Shown piece after piece: positions 42,355 through 50,654 of a stretch of 64,000 bases of DNA. The translations under genes were made by a program, and so were the position numbers. The stretch is from Halomonas ventosae (GTDB lineage Bacteria > Pseudomonadota > Gammaproteobacteria > Pseudomonadales > Halomonadaceae): assembly GCF_004363555.1 (NCBI RefSeq), contig NZ_SNZJ01000022.1, positions 1 through 64,000 of the forward strand. Direction: 5' to 3'. The notes beneath the pieces were generated by a model. The model was not told the origin of the DNA. It made no database searches and saw only the letters and a list, made by a program, of their open reading frames with translations. Each line of letters begins with the position of its first letter. Positions within the stretch are counted from its first letter, which is position 1.

Positions 42355-42972
42355 TCAATCCAGCACGATCAGGTGATTGGGCAGTTCGTTGCGTTCGTGG
42401 GTGGCCGGCACCTGCTCCCTGAGGTGTTCGCCGCAGGCCTCGATGCACTCCAGGAAACCCCGCAGGGTCTCGCCGGCCTTCACCTGGCGGGTGAAGGCCG
42501 CCACGATGGAGTGCCAGGTCTCGTCGCCGATGCGTGCCGAGATGCCCCGGTCGACCAGGATCTCCACATAGCGCTCGGCCTCGGAGACGAAGATCAGCAT
42601 CCCCGTTCCCCCCTCGGTGTGGTGCAGCTCCTGTTCCAGGAACTGCCGCCGGGCGAGGTTGGCCGCCCGCCAGTGGCGAACCGAGCGCGGGATCAGTCGG
42701 GTGGTGACGGCGGGAAGGCGGAATACCAGTCCCAGCACGATGAAGGTCGCCCACTGCACCAGCGTCAGCTCCCAGGCCGTCAACCAACCGGGAAAGTAGT
42801 TGACCGCACCGGGCACCACCAGCGCCAGCAGGCCCGCCCACAGCAGCGGGATATAGGCATAGTTGTCCGCTTTCGGCGCCAGCACGGTGACCAGCTCGGC
42901 ATCGGTCTCGCGCTCGACCCGATGAATCGCCTCGGCTACCTGGCGTTGCTCGTCTTCACTCAATAAGGCCAT
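42355..42972 (-). CDS. TPM domain protein (second copy)
   Basis: A 205-residue membrane protein. The N-terminal helix and SEDEQRQVAEAIHRVERETDA (core: EAIHRVERET) begin a split TPM domain, two membrane helices lie at about 42-88, and the domain resumes with GGTGMLIFVSEAERYVEILVD, cited here by its core FVSEAERYVEI. TPM domains are associated with photosystem repair in plants and have unclear roles in bacteria. It is the third gene of a lemA-TPM-TPM operon, 69 bases after the Gly-rich copy. Confidence 0.8.
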   Translation of the reverse strand: MALLSEDEQRQVAEAIHRVERETDAELVTVLAPKADNYAYIPLLWAGLLALVVPGAVNYFPGWLTAWELTLVQWATFIVLGLVFRLPAVTTRLIPRSVRHWRAANLARRQFLEQELHHTEGGTGMLIFVSEAERYVEILVDRGISARIGDETWHSIVAAFTRQVKAGETLRGFLECIEACGEHLREQVPATHERNELPNHLIVLD

Positions 42973-43041
42973 GGGGGTCGTGATCTCCGAATCCTGATAT
43001 TCATGTCGGTGTCGCCACCGGCTGTAGGCTGTAGATTAGGG

Positions 43042-43806
43042 TTACCAGCCGCCGGACGCGCCGCCGCCACCGAAGCCGCCGCCGCCACCGCCGAAACCAC
43101 CCCCGCCGCCGAAGCCGCCTCCGCCGCCCCCGCGAGACCCGCCGCCAAGCGCACCGCCCAGCAGCATGCCGGCCAGCAGGCCGCCGCGACCACCGCGTAC
43201 CAGGGTCATGACGATCACGAACATCACGAAGAAGAGAATCGATGCCGGTCCCCTGGGGCCCTGCTCCCCGGCCGGGGCGCCGGAGGTGGCGCTGGTGTCC
43301 ATAGGCTCGCCGCCCAGCACCCGGATCATCGCCTCCACGCCCTCGGTGATGCCGCGGGCGTAGTCTCCCTCGCGGAACGCCGGGGTCAGGGTCTGGTTGA
43401 TGATCACCGAGGACTGGGCGTCGGTCAGTCGGCCCTCGAGGCCGTAGCCGACCTCGATGCGCACCTTGCGCTCATTCGGCGCGACGATCAGCAGGGCGCC
43501 GTTGTCCTCCTCTGCCTGGCCGATGCCCCAATGGCGCCCCAGCTGATAGCCATACTCCTCGATGGTGACGCCCTGCAGGTCCGGCAGGGTCGCCACCACC
43601 AGTTGCTCGGTGGTGGCCTCCTCATGGGCCGCGAGCCGCTCGCTCAGGCGGGATTCGGTGGCCGGGTCCAGCAGCTCGGCCTGGTCCACCACACGACCGG
43701 TCAGTTCGGGAAAGTCGAGTTCCTGGCCTTCACTTTCCTGGGCATGAAGGCCGAGGGCCGTCGACAGCAGCAATGCCAGTAGCGGAATGCGCAGAAGATC
43801 GCTCAT
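43042..43806 (-). CDS. YgcG-type TPM domain protein with Gly-rich tail
   Basis: A 254-residue protein: signal peptide (LLALLLSTALGLHA), an extracytoplasmic TPM domain at about 28-170 (GRVVDQAELLDPATESRL, VEVGYGLEGRLTD-like EVGYGLEG), a membrane helix near 188-205, and a tail of about 45 residues made almost only of Gly with Phe, Ser and Arg. The tail creates GCC/CCG-type low-complexity DNA at 43045-43150. The ATG overlaps the lemA stop (ATGA). Function unknown; LemA-TPM pairs are common. Confidence 0.88.
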   Translation of the reverse strand: MSDLLRIPLLALLLSTALGLHAQESEGQELDFPELTGRVVDQAELLDPATESRLSERLAAHEEATTEQLVVATLPDLQGVTIEEYGYQLGRHWGIGQAEEDNGALLIVAPNERKVRIEVGYGLEGRLTDAQSSVIINQTLTPAFREGDYARGITEGVEAMIRVLGGEPMDTSATSGAPAGEQGPRGPASILFFVMFVIVMTLVRGGRGGLLAGMLLGGALGGGSRGGGGGGFGGGGGFGGGGGGFGGGGASGGW

Positions 43807-44423
43807 TCAAACTCCACCTGGGGGGCCTGGTCCGCGTTCTCGGTCGTGGCTTCGAAGGTCTCGCGAAGCGGCATGTCGCTGTAGAGGATGCTGTGCCACA
43901 GGCGACCGGGGAAGGTGCGGATCTCGGTGTTGTAGCGCTCGACCGCGGTGATGAAGTCGCGCCGTGCCACGGCGATGCGGTTCTCGGTGCCCTCCAGCTG
44001 CGATTGCAGGGCCAGGAAGTTCTGGTTCGACTTCAGCTCGGGGTAGCGCTCGGAGACCGCCATCAGGCGGCTCAGTGCCCCGGTGAGCTGCTGCTGGGCC
44101 TGCTCGAACTGGCGCATCTTTTCCGGGTCGTCCAGCGACTCGGCGTCGATCTGGATGGACGTGGCCTTGGCCCGCGCCTCCACCACGGCGGTCAGGGTCT
44201 CCCGCTCCTGCCGGGCAAACCCCTTGACCGTCTCGACCAGGTTGGGCACCAGGTCCGCGCGCCGCTGGTACTGGTTCTCCACCTGCGCCCAGGCCGACTT
44301 CACCTGCTCGTCATAGGTGGGGATGTTGTTGATGCCGCAACCCGTCAACAGCATCGCCATGATCAATACAAGGGAAAATCGCCAGATACGAGGGTCGGTA
44401 AGCGCGGTGTGTCTCGTCAGCAT
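43803..44423 (-). CDS. lemA: LemA family lipoprotein
   Basis: About 206 residues. A lipobox (LLTGC) follows a hydrophobic run near residues 15-30, then the LemA core: VKSAWAQVENQYQRRADLVPN, cited by its core ENQYQRRADLVPNL, and VSERYPELKSNQNFL, VARRDFITAVERYN, TFPGRL. The protein is a helical bundle facing the periplasm. LemA commonly accompanies TPM proteins and is of unclear function. The start is uncertain: ATG 44423 has AGGGA eleven bases upstream; ATG 44435 has no ribosome site. Confidence 0.88.
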   Translation of the reverse strand: MLTRHTALTDPRIWRFSLVLIMAMLLTGCGINNIPTYDEQVKSAWAQVENQYQRRADLVPNLVETVKGFARQERETLTAVVEARAKATSIQIDAESLDDPEKMRQFEQAQQQLTGALSRLMAVSERYPELKSNQNFLALQSQLEGTENRIAVARRDFITAVERYNTEIRTFPGRLWHSILYSDMPLRETFEATTENADQAPQVEFE

Positions 44424-44556
44424 GGAGTCGGTCATCCCTGTGATTGCGATTCGATGCTCCCCAAGGTACAGCTCAGGTTGAGGCGAAGGAAGCGATGCAT
44501 GGAGACACTCTGTTCGGTAGCGAACAAGGAGTTGTCCCCGTTGATTCTGGCTTTCG

Positions 44557-45708
44557 TCAATCCGCCTGCGACGAGCTGACATCGTGCTCGGCGGCATCTT
44601 CGGCACCTTCCTCGACCATCTCCTGGGCCTTCTGCTGCTGCTCCTCTTCCTCCTCAGAGGCCCCCGGCGTCGCGTGGTCCTTGTTCGCGACGGCCAGGGT
44701 CGCGGTGACGGCGAAATGGTCGGAGCCGGCGACCCTTACCCGGTCGAGGCCGATCAGGTGGAAACCGTCCGAGACGAACAGGTGGTCGATCGGGTATCGC
44801 AAGAATGGTCGCTCCGCGGGGTAGGAGCTCAGCAGCCGTCGGCCACGGCGAGGGTCCTTCAGATCGCTCAGGTCGGCGAACAGCCGGGTGGTGTCGGACC
44901 ATGCGACGTCATTGAAGTCGCCGGTGACGATCCAGCGATTGTCCGAGTCCTCTTGAACGTGGCGGGCAACGAGCATCAGCTCGGCATCGCGGACCCGGCT
45001 GTCCCGGCGCTCGCTCGTCTCGTCGTTGTGGCTGATCTGGTCCCGCAGCCCTGGCGGGACGGGGTGGGTGCCGATGTAGCGCACCGGCCCGATGTCCGGC
45101 ACATCCAGGGTCGCGAAGATCGATGGCCGACGATCAGAGATCAGGTGCTTGATCTCCTGCTCCAGCAGCGGGAACCGCGACCAGAGCATGATTCCCAGCC
45201 CCTCGCCACGAACCTCCCCGACCCGATGCGCATAATGCTCATCCAGCGGCGCCACCGCCTCGGCCCAGGCGCGATCGACCTCGATCAGCAGCAGGAGGTC
45301 GGGGTCCTCACGCTGCACCATTGCCACCAACTCGTCGTAGCGGTCGTTGGTGTAGGTGACATTCGCCGTCAGGACTTTCAGGGCCGTCCGGTCCCCGCCG
45401 GGTTGAGTCTCGGCGGTGGGGACCTCGGTCGGCCAGACAGGCGTGAACGGCAGGATATGCGACAGCTGCCATGACCCCGTCGCGAGGATCACTGTCAACC
45501 ATACGGCGTGCTCAGTGCGTGGCTGATTCCACCAGGCGTGAACTGCCAGCAGTGCCAGTGGCACTATGATTGCCACACTCAACTGAAGCCGCGGGAACTC
45601 CCACAACTGTATCCACCACTGACCGCTGGGAATCATCGGCAGCAAGCTGACTGCCAGCATCAGCAGTGCCAGCACTCGGATAGACCAGAGAAGCAGCGTT
45701 GCAGCCAT
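44557..45708 (-). CDS. Membrane-anchored endonuclease/exonuclease/phosphatase family protein
   Basis: A 383-residue protein. Three hydrophobic helices occupy residues 1-85; the EEP domain follows at about 110-350. Metal and catalytic motifs are TANVTY, LIEVDRAW, YIGTHPVP, IVTGDFNDVAWS and AGSDHFAVTA. Such proteins cleave phosphodiesters of nucleic acids or lipids; the extracytoplasmic domain suggests a secreted-side nuclease or lipase. The tail of about 35 residues is very acidic and Glu/Gln-rich. Confidence 0.87.
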   Translation of the reverse strand: MAATLLLWSIRVLALLMLAVSLLPMIPSGQWWIQLWEFPRLQLSVAIIVPLALLAVHAWWNQPRTEHAVWLTVILATGSWQLSHILPFTPVWPTEVPTAETQPGGDRTALKVLTANVTYTNDRYDELVAMVQREDPDLLLLIEVDRAWAEAVAPLDEHYAHRVGEVRGEGLGIMLWSRFPLLEQEIKHLISDRRPSIFATLDVPDIGPVRYIGTHPVPPGLRDQISHNDETSERRDSRVRDAELMLVARHVQEDSDNRWIVTGDFNDVAWSDTTRLFADLSDLKDPRRGRRLLSSYPAERPFLRYPIDHLFVSDGFHLIGLDRVRVAGSDHFAVTATLAVANKDHATPGASEEEEEQQQKAQEMVEEGAEDAAEHDVSSSQAD

Positions 45709-46037
45709 GGCACCTCATTCATCAGGCGACACCGGCGACCGAAGCAGTCCCGGTCGTACCTGCTTCAACCCCTTCAAGTATCCTTCTGCCTTGGGGAGCC
45801 CGTCTGTGGGGCCCCTGCTCGCCTTCACGCGGGTACTTGCCGTCCCGGTGACCATCGTGCCCCGGCATGCCAAGGCAAATGCGTAGTAACTATAAACCAT
45901 CCTGTGTCGGGCGACAGGCGACGGTCTCAATGGCCCCTGGACGATGCAAAGCCTCACCGGGTGATGGAGAATGTGTTGTTACCTGATGTTCGCCGCGCGC
46001 CTTGGCGACGCTGTCCGACACCATGCGACGAGGTCCC
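45709..46037. other. Intergenic region between EEP gene and nfsA
   Basis: About 330 bases between two divergent genes, so it should hold both promoters. The sequence is less GC-rich around 45880-45900. No hairpin, conserved box or small gene with a ribosome site was recognised. Confidence 0.4.
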
Positions 46038-46769
46038 ATGAACCCCACCATCGAACTGCTCAAGTCCCACCGCTCCATCCGCAAGTTCACCGACCAGCCG
46101 GTCTCCCGCGAGCTGCTGGAGACGCTGATCGAGGCCGGCCAGGCCGCGGCCACCTCCAGCCACGTCCAGGCCTACTCGGTGATCCACGTGACGAATCCGG
46201 CGAACCGCGAGGCGATCGCCGAGCTGGCCGGCGGCCAGTCCTACGTGGCCACCTGCGGCGCCTTCCTGCTGTTCTGCGCCGACATGAAGCGTCCCACCGA
46301 GGCCGCCGAGCGCACCGGCGCCCGGGTGGTGCGCGGCATGACCGAGCAGCTGCTGGTAGCCAGCGTGGATACTGCCCTGATGGCCCAGAACGTGGCCATC
46401 GCCGCGGAATCGGAAGGACTGGGCATCTGCTACATCGGTGGCATCCGCAACAACCCCCAGCAGATCAGCGACCTGGTGGGCATCCCCGATCATGTCTTCC
46501 CGGTGTTCGGCATGTGCCTCGGCTACCCGGCCCACGACCCGGACGTGAAGCCGCGCCTGCCGGTGGAGGCGATCCTCAAGGAGGACACCTACACCGATGA
46601 CCGCGAGCAGGTGGCGGCCTACGACGACGCCATGCACGCCTACTACCAGTCGCGTAAGGGCGGCCCCAAGGACAGCACCTGGTCCCAGAACCTGACCCCG
46701 CTGTTCGATACCAAGCTGCGTCCCCACATGCGCGAGTTCCTGGTCAAGCGCGGCTTCGAGATGAAGTAA
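46038..46769 (+). CDS. nfsA: NfsA-type FMN nitroreductase
   Basis: A 243-residue flavoprotein of the oxygen-insensitive NADPH nitroreductase group (E. coli NfsA, 240 residues). The start TIELLKSHRSIRKFTDQPV, then AAATSSHVQAYSVI and YIGGIRNNPQQISDLVG bind FMN; the closing segment TPLFDTKLRPHMREFL is family-typical. It reduces quinones, nitroaromatics and flavins. The ATG at 46038 has GAGG four bases upstream; an upstream ATG at 46002 is less likely. Confidence 0.9.
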   Translation: MNPTIELLKSHRSIRKFTDQPVSRELLETLIEAGQAAATSSHVQAYSVIHVTNPANREAIAELAGGQSYVATCGAFLLFCADMKRPTEAAERTGARVVRGMTEQLLVASVDTALMAQNVAIAAESEGLGICYIGGIRNNPQQISDLVGIPDHVFPVFGMCLGYPAHDPDVKPRLPVEAILKEDTYTDDREQVAAYDDAMHAYYQSRKGGPKDSTWSQNLTPLFDTKLRPHMREFLVKRGFEMK

Positions 46770-46998
46770 AACGCGCCTCATACGTCATGGCGGCTGGCAT
46801 GCCGGGCCCGGCCTCGAAGGCGCACAGGGCATTGAGCGGCAGGAAGGGGGGCGTGTCATCCGAGGCCTAGTTAGTTCAGCTAATGAGTGACGCAAGAGAT
46901 CATGGCTTGTTTGAGTGTGACGCCGGCGGCTACGCTTGGCAGCCCATCGCCTCCTGGTCCCGCATATTGGGAGGCCAGCGACCCGAGAGAACCGGCCC

Positions 46999-47805
46999 AT
47001 GAGATACCGTCCCATCCTGCCAGCCCTGATCCTGTTGACCCTCTTGCCACTGCCGGCATTCGCCGGCGACTGGCAGCCACGCCCCGACTGGGCCGACATC
47101 TTCGCCGAGCAGAGGGCCGTCAACGGCACCCTGGTGATCGTCGACGAGCGGGAGGGCCGCGAGGGCCACTGGGTGGTGAACCCCGAGCGCGCCGGCGAGC
47201 GGCTCTCTCCGGCTTCCACCTTCAAGGTGCCCCATGCGCTCTTCGCCCTGGATGCCGGCCTGGTGGAGGATGAGTTCGAGGTGTTCCACTGGGACGGAGT
47301 GGAGCGCGATGTGCCGGCCTGGAACCAGGACCAGACCCTGCGCTCTGCCCTGCGCTTCTCCACCGTCTGGGTCTTCCAGCGCCTCGCCGACGAGCTCGGT
47401 GCCTCGCTCGAGCGGGAGTACCTGAGCGAGACAGGCTACGGCAACGCCGACGTCGGCGGCGATGTTGAGACCTTCTGGCTCGACGGCAGCCTGCGGGTAT
47501 CGGCCTTCGAGCAGGTCGACTTCCTCGAGCGGCTCTACGACATGGCCTTGCCCTTCGCCGAGGCCGACCAGCGGCTGGTCAAGGACATCCTGATCAATGA
47601 GGCCGGACGCGACTGGATCCTGCGCGCCAAGAGCGGCTGGGACGGCCGGGTCGGCTGGTGGGTCGGCTGGGTCGAATTGCCCGCCGGTCCGGTGTTCTTC
47701 GCCCTGAACCTCGACACCCCCGAGCGGCTGGCCGACCTGCCCAAGCGCGAGGCCATCACCCGGGCGGTACTGAGCCGACTGGAGGCGCTGCCGATGGGCG
47801 AGTAA
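46999..47805 (+). CDS. Class D (OXA-type) beta-lactamase
   Basis: A 268-residue exported serine beta-lactamase. Signal peptide over residues 1-22 (LILLTLLPLPAFAG). All class D motifs are present: S73-TFK with the lysine that is carboxylated in this class, S121-TV, Y147-GN, and K211-SG, followed by a Trp-rich stretch. It should hydrolyse penicillins; the spectrum cannot be read from sequence. GC content and codon use match the neighbours and no integron or IS is near, so it looks resident. Upstream, TTGTTT at 46907 and TACGCT at 46931 are 18 bases apart, a weak promoter candidate. Confidence 0.92.
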   Translation: MRYRPILPALILLTLLPLPAFAGDWQPRPDWADIFAEQRAVNGTLVIVDEREGREGHWVVNPERAGERLSPASTFKVPHALFALDAGLVEDEFEVFHWDGVERDVPAWNQDQTLRSALRFSTVWVFQRLADELGASLEREYLSETGYGNADVGGDVETFWLDGSLRVSAFEQVDFLERLYDMALPFAEADQRLVKDILINEAGRDWILRAKSGWDGRVGWWVGWVELPAGPVFFALNLDTPERLADLPKREAITRAVLSRLEALPMGE

Positions 47806-47935
47806 GCGGCGCGAACAACGATGCCAGGTACAGAGGCGAGAGGCGGACCCTCCTGGTCCCGCGCCGTAGCCCTCGGCGGCGAGTGGGCCATGCTTCTCAC
47901 CGGGCCGAGGGCTCCTTTCGGCCCCGGCGGCGCGG

Positions 47936-48259
47936 GAGGTCTCCCCGGCCAGCTCGGAGAAGGTCAGGCAGCGAGGCCCGGTTCCCGCGACCGACTTCGC
48001 CTGCGCCGTCACCGCCTCTGGCGCGCCCCAGGAGGTCGCCTGGCTGCTGCACTACCTGTTCGAGATGGTGCTCGACGGTCGCAATGCCTTCGTGGCTGAC
48101 GGCGTGCAGCGGGCGCTGGGCCGCGAGCCCACCGGCGTGACGGCCTTCGCAGGCCGCGGGCGAGGAGGCGACCGCATGACCCTGCTGCCCAGTGTCGCCG
48201 TCGTCCTGGCGATGCCGGGTGCCGTGCTGATCGGCGGTGGCCTTCAGCCGTGGATGTAG
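47936..48259 (+). pseudogene. C-terminal remnant of an NmrA-like NAD(P)H-binding oxidoreductase
   Basis: Read from about 47936, the frame gives VPATDFACAVTASGAPQEVA, followed by WLLHYLFEMVLDGRNAFVAD and GVQRALGREPTG. These match the end of SDR-family NmrA-like proteins. Nothing of the N-terminal nucleotide-binding half exists upstream, where the OXA gene ends at 47805, and the family ending DFADYAR is lost after ALGREP. The frame closes at 48259 inside the ygjV 3' end. A decayed gene is the best reading. Confidence 0.65.
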
Positions 48260-48771
48260 CGCAGGCGGGCATCGCGGCGCAGGCGCAGCATGGTGATCAC
48301 GTTGGTCAGGAAGATCAGGCTCTCGGCGATGGTGCCGCCGATCGAGCCAGCCAGCAGGTTGCTGATCACCCAGCACAGCGCCGCCACCGCCAGGGCGGCG
48401 CGCATGGCGATCCCGCTCAGCATGAACATGCCCCAGGTGCCCAGCAGCCCCGCCGCCAGGGCAGGGATGTCCCGCGGGCCGCTCCAGGTCAGCGCTGCCA
48501 CCGCCAGGGTGGCGACCAGCATCACCAGCATGAGCAGGCGGTGGCGCGGGAAGCGGCGCACCAGGGCGATGCGCAGCACGATCAGCGCCGAGATCCCGGC
48601 CGCCACCCAGCTCTCGAACAGCGCGAACTGGGCGGCGAAGGCGACGTTGGCGAACAGCAGCAGCACGAACAGCCTGTCGTCCCGCTTGCTGGCGAATGCC
48701 ACGAGGCACAGCGCCAGGGCCACCAGGCTGACGCCCTGGCCCAGCAGCCATCTCAGGCCGATCTCGTCCAT
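48244..48771 (-). CDS. YgjV-family inner membrane protein
   Basis: A 175-residue protein with five or six hydrophobic helices (GQGVSLVALALCLVAFASK at the start, SALIVLRIALVRRF, then AVAALCWVISNLLAGSIGG). It resembles E. coli YgjV, an inner-membrane protein of unknown function. The ending MLRLRRDARLRYIHG faces the cytoplasm. The gene stands between the pseudogene and the DapA-like gene. Confidence 0.75.
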   Translation of the reverse strand: MDEIGLRWLLGQGVSLVALALCLVAFASKRDDRLFVLLLFANVAFAAQFALFESWVAAGISALIVLRIALVRRFPRHRLLMLVMLVATLAVAALTWSGPRDIPALAAGLLGTWGMFMLSGIAMRAALAVAALCWVISNLLAGSIGGTIAESLIFLTNVITMLRLRRDARLRYIHG

Positions 48772-48872
48772 GGAATATCCGCTGTCGGGGTGGAGAAGGA
48801 GGAAAACCGCGCCATGCTAGCATGCCGGCCCGCCGCACATCTGTGGTAGCCGATGGCATCACGCCGGGGCGC

Positions 48873-49766
48873 TCAGGCGAGTTCCAGCTCCTGCAGCAAA
48901 GCGGCCAGTGCCTGCCGGTCCTGGCCCTCCAGCGTCGTCAGGGGCAGCGGCAGGCTGGGCGGTTCGGTGAGCCCCAACAGCTCCGCCGCGGTGGCCACCA
49001 CGCGCAGGCTTCCTCCATGCCGGCGGAACAGGGCCCATAGCGGCTCGAGACGCTGGCTCAGCCGCAGGGCCTCGTCCCCCTTGCCGGCCCGGGCCGCGTG
49101 GGTAATGGCCAGGGCGGTCTCGGGGAAGAGGCCGCCGATCACCGAATACCAGGCCTCGCAGCCGGCATTCAGCCCGGTGGCGGCCATGGCATCGCCGCTG
49201 ACGCCGATCGTCACCTCCGGCGGGATCAGGCCGCGCAGCCGCGCGACACGCTCCCGGGCGGCCTCCGGCTCGGCGGGCACGCCGGGTATCTTGATGGAGG
49301 CTACCCTGGGCAGCGCCGCGATGCGCCCATGCAGCGCGTCGCTGAAGGTGAAGTGCGTCGTGCCGGGGTTGTCGTAGACGCAGAGCGGCAACGAAAGTCG
49401 AGCGGTCACGGCCTCATAGAACCCGAAGACCTCCTCCTCGGACAGCGGCTGGTACGACATCGGCGCCAGCAGCACCGCGCTGGCGCCCGCGGCCTCGGCG
49501 TCCTCGGCCAGGGCCAGGACGTCCCGGGTGCGCAGCGCGCTGATGCCCACGATTACCGGCACGTCGCCGGCGTGCTCCACGGCCAGCCGGGCTATGCGGG
49601 CGCGCTCGGCGCGGGTGAGGTAGGCATAGTTCCCCGTCGAGCCGAGAGCCCCGATGGATTCCACGCCCGCAGCGGCAAGCCTCTCGACCAATCGGACGAA
49701 GGCCGCCTCGTCGATGGCGTTCTCGTTCATGGGCGTCAACGGAAAGGCACTCAGGCCGGTGAACAT
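48873..49766 (-). CDS. DapA-superfamily aldolase/lyase
   Basis: A 297-residue (beta/alpha)8 protein of the dihydrodipicolinate synthase/N-acetylneuraminate lyase family. The Schiff-base Lys is in VASIKIPGVP and the Tyr in LCVYDNPGTT; the substrate loop reads GSTGNYAYL where DapA has GTTGE. This changed loop argues against true DapA and for another pyruvate- or keto-acid-dependent aldolase. The start ATG 49766 matches the family start GLSAFPLTPMNE. It stands alone. Confidence 0.85.
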   Translation of the reverse strand: MFTGLSAFPLTPMNENAIDEAAFVRLVERLAAAGVESIGALGSTGNYAYLTRAERARIARLAVEHAGDVPVIVGISALRTRDVLALAEDAEAAGASAVLLAPMSYQPLSEEEVFGFYEAVTARLSLPLCVYDNPGTTHFTFSDALHGRIAALPRVASIKIPGVPAEPEAARERVARLRGLIPPEVTIGVSGDAMAATGLNAGCEAWYSVIGGLFPETALAITHAARAGKGDEALRLSQRLEPLWALFRRHGGSLRVVATAAELLGLTEPPSLPLPLTTLEGQDRQALAALLQELELA

Positions 49767-49890
49767 GGCGGTCTCCTCGCTCCATAGGCTGGCGGCGGAC
49801 TTGCTCGGGAGTATGCCACGGCGGAGACTCGGCACCACGCATCCGGGCTGCGCACCGGAGTCTTTCCGCTAACCCGTGGAGGTCGACCGA

Positions 49891-50241
49891 ATGGAGAGAC
49901 AAGCCGATCCCGACCTGGCCTCGCGCCTGCGCGAGTTGCTGAGGAGCCTGCCCGACGAGCGGCTGCCGATCACCTACCAGCAGGCCGCCGAGGCGCTGGG
50001 CCTCCCGCCGCCGCGTACCATCCAGCGTGTCGCCCTGGCGCTGGAGGCGCTGATGCGCGAGGACGTCGCCGCCGGCCGGCCGATGATCGCCGCCCTGGTG
50101 GTCAGCCGCCGCGGCGACCTGCCCCGGCAGGGCTTCTTCGAGCTGGCGGTATCGCTCGACCGCTTTCCCGCCGACCCGGCACACCATGCGGCGGCCTATC
50201 GTCAGGAGCTCCGGCAGGTGCTGGCGGAGCGATCAGAATGA
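49891..50241 (+). CDS. Hypothetical protein
   Basis: A 116-residue soluble protein that I do not recognise. The middle, ITYQQAAEALGLPPPRTIQRV, looks like a small helix-turn-helix-like pair, and SRRGDLPRQGFFELAVSL follows; a DNA-linked role is possible but unproven. GGAGG lies eight bases before the ATG at 49891; GTG 49876 is an alternative. GC-rich codon use agrees with a resident gene. Confidence 0.62.
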   Translation: MERQADPDLASRLRELLRSLPDERLPITYQQAAEALGLPPPRTIQRVALALEALMREDVAAGRPMIAALVVSRRGDLPRQGFFELAVSLDRFPADPAHHAAAYRQELRQVLAERSE

Positions 50242-50606
50242 AGCGAAGAGAGTGAGGTGAGCTCACAGGGTGCTCTGGTCGGCGGCCCCGCGCCGCGACC
50301 ACGCGTTGGCGCGACTTGCCGGCTTGGTCGCGGAAAGACTCGACGAGCTTCACCTAGCGACGCGGGCCGGATTTGGTGACGTTGACGAACATGTCACCAC
50401 AGTAGTCCGCCCATTCTATAGACGGCAACTAGCCAAGAGAAAAACGTGTCACTCCAAAGAAATCGGCCGGAATAGGCTAACTAACTGAATTCTCGGACCA
50501 CAGGTGTCGAAATCAGGCCAAAATCGGGTTGGAAGTGTCGAACTCGGGCTCAGCATCTTCCTTTCTGCGTCAATCCGGTGAATAAGGCGTAATTAAGGCG
50601 TAATAA
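50242..50606. other. Non-coding stretch with repeat units
   Basis: About 365 bases without a supported gene; composition falls from GC-rich to mixed at about 50380. It contains the direct repeat 50505-50519/50536-50550 (TGTCGAAATCAGGCC and TGTCGAACTCGGGCT, 12 of 15 identical, 31 bases apart). Such repeated TGTCGA-type units resemble the multiple terminal repeats of some IS21-like elements. It may be the relic of an insertion next to the accessory region. Confidence 0.4.
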
Positions 50607-50626
50607 GGGCAGCCCGTAGGCTGCCC
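50607..50626 (-). terminator. Rho-independent terminator of the BCCT gene
   Basis: A perfect eight-base stem, GGGCAGCC and GGCTGCCC, around the loop CGTA. On the minus strand it lies 28 bases beyond the BCCT stop and is followed by TTATTACG, a partial T-tract. Confidence 0.8.
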
Positions 50627-50654
50627 TGTTCGGTCATGCATAGAGTGAAGCGCC

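Noticed and set aside
43042-43200. Dense GCC/CCG repeats resembling a microsatellite or array
   Set aside because: They encode the Gly-rich tail of the YgcG-type protein; spacing is that of Gly codons, not of a CRISPR or regulatory array.
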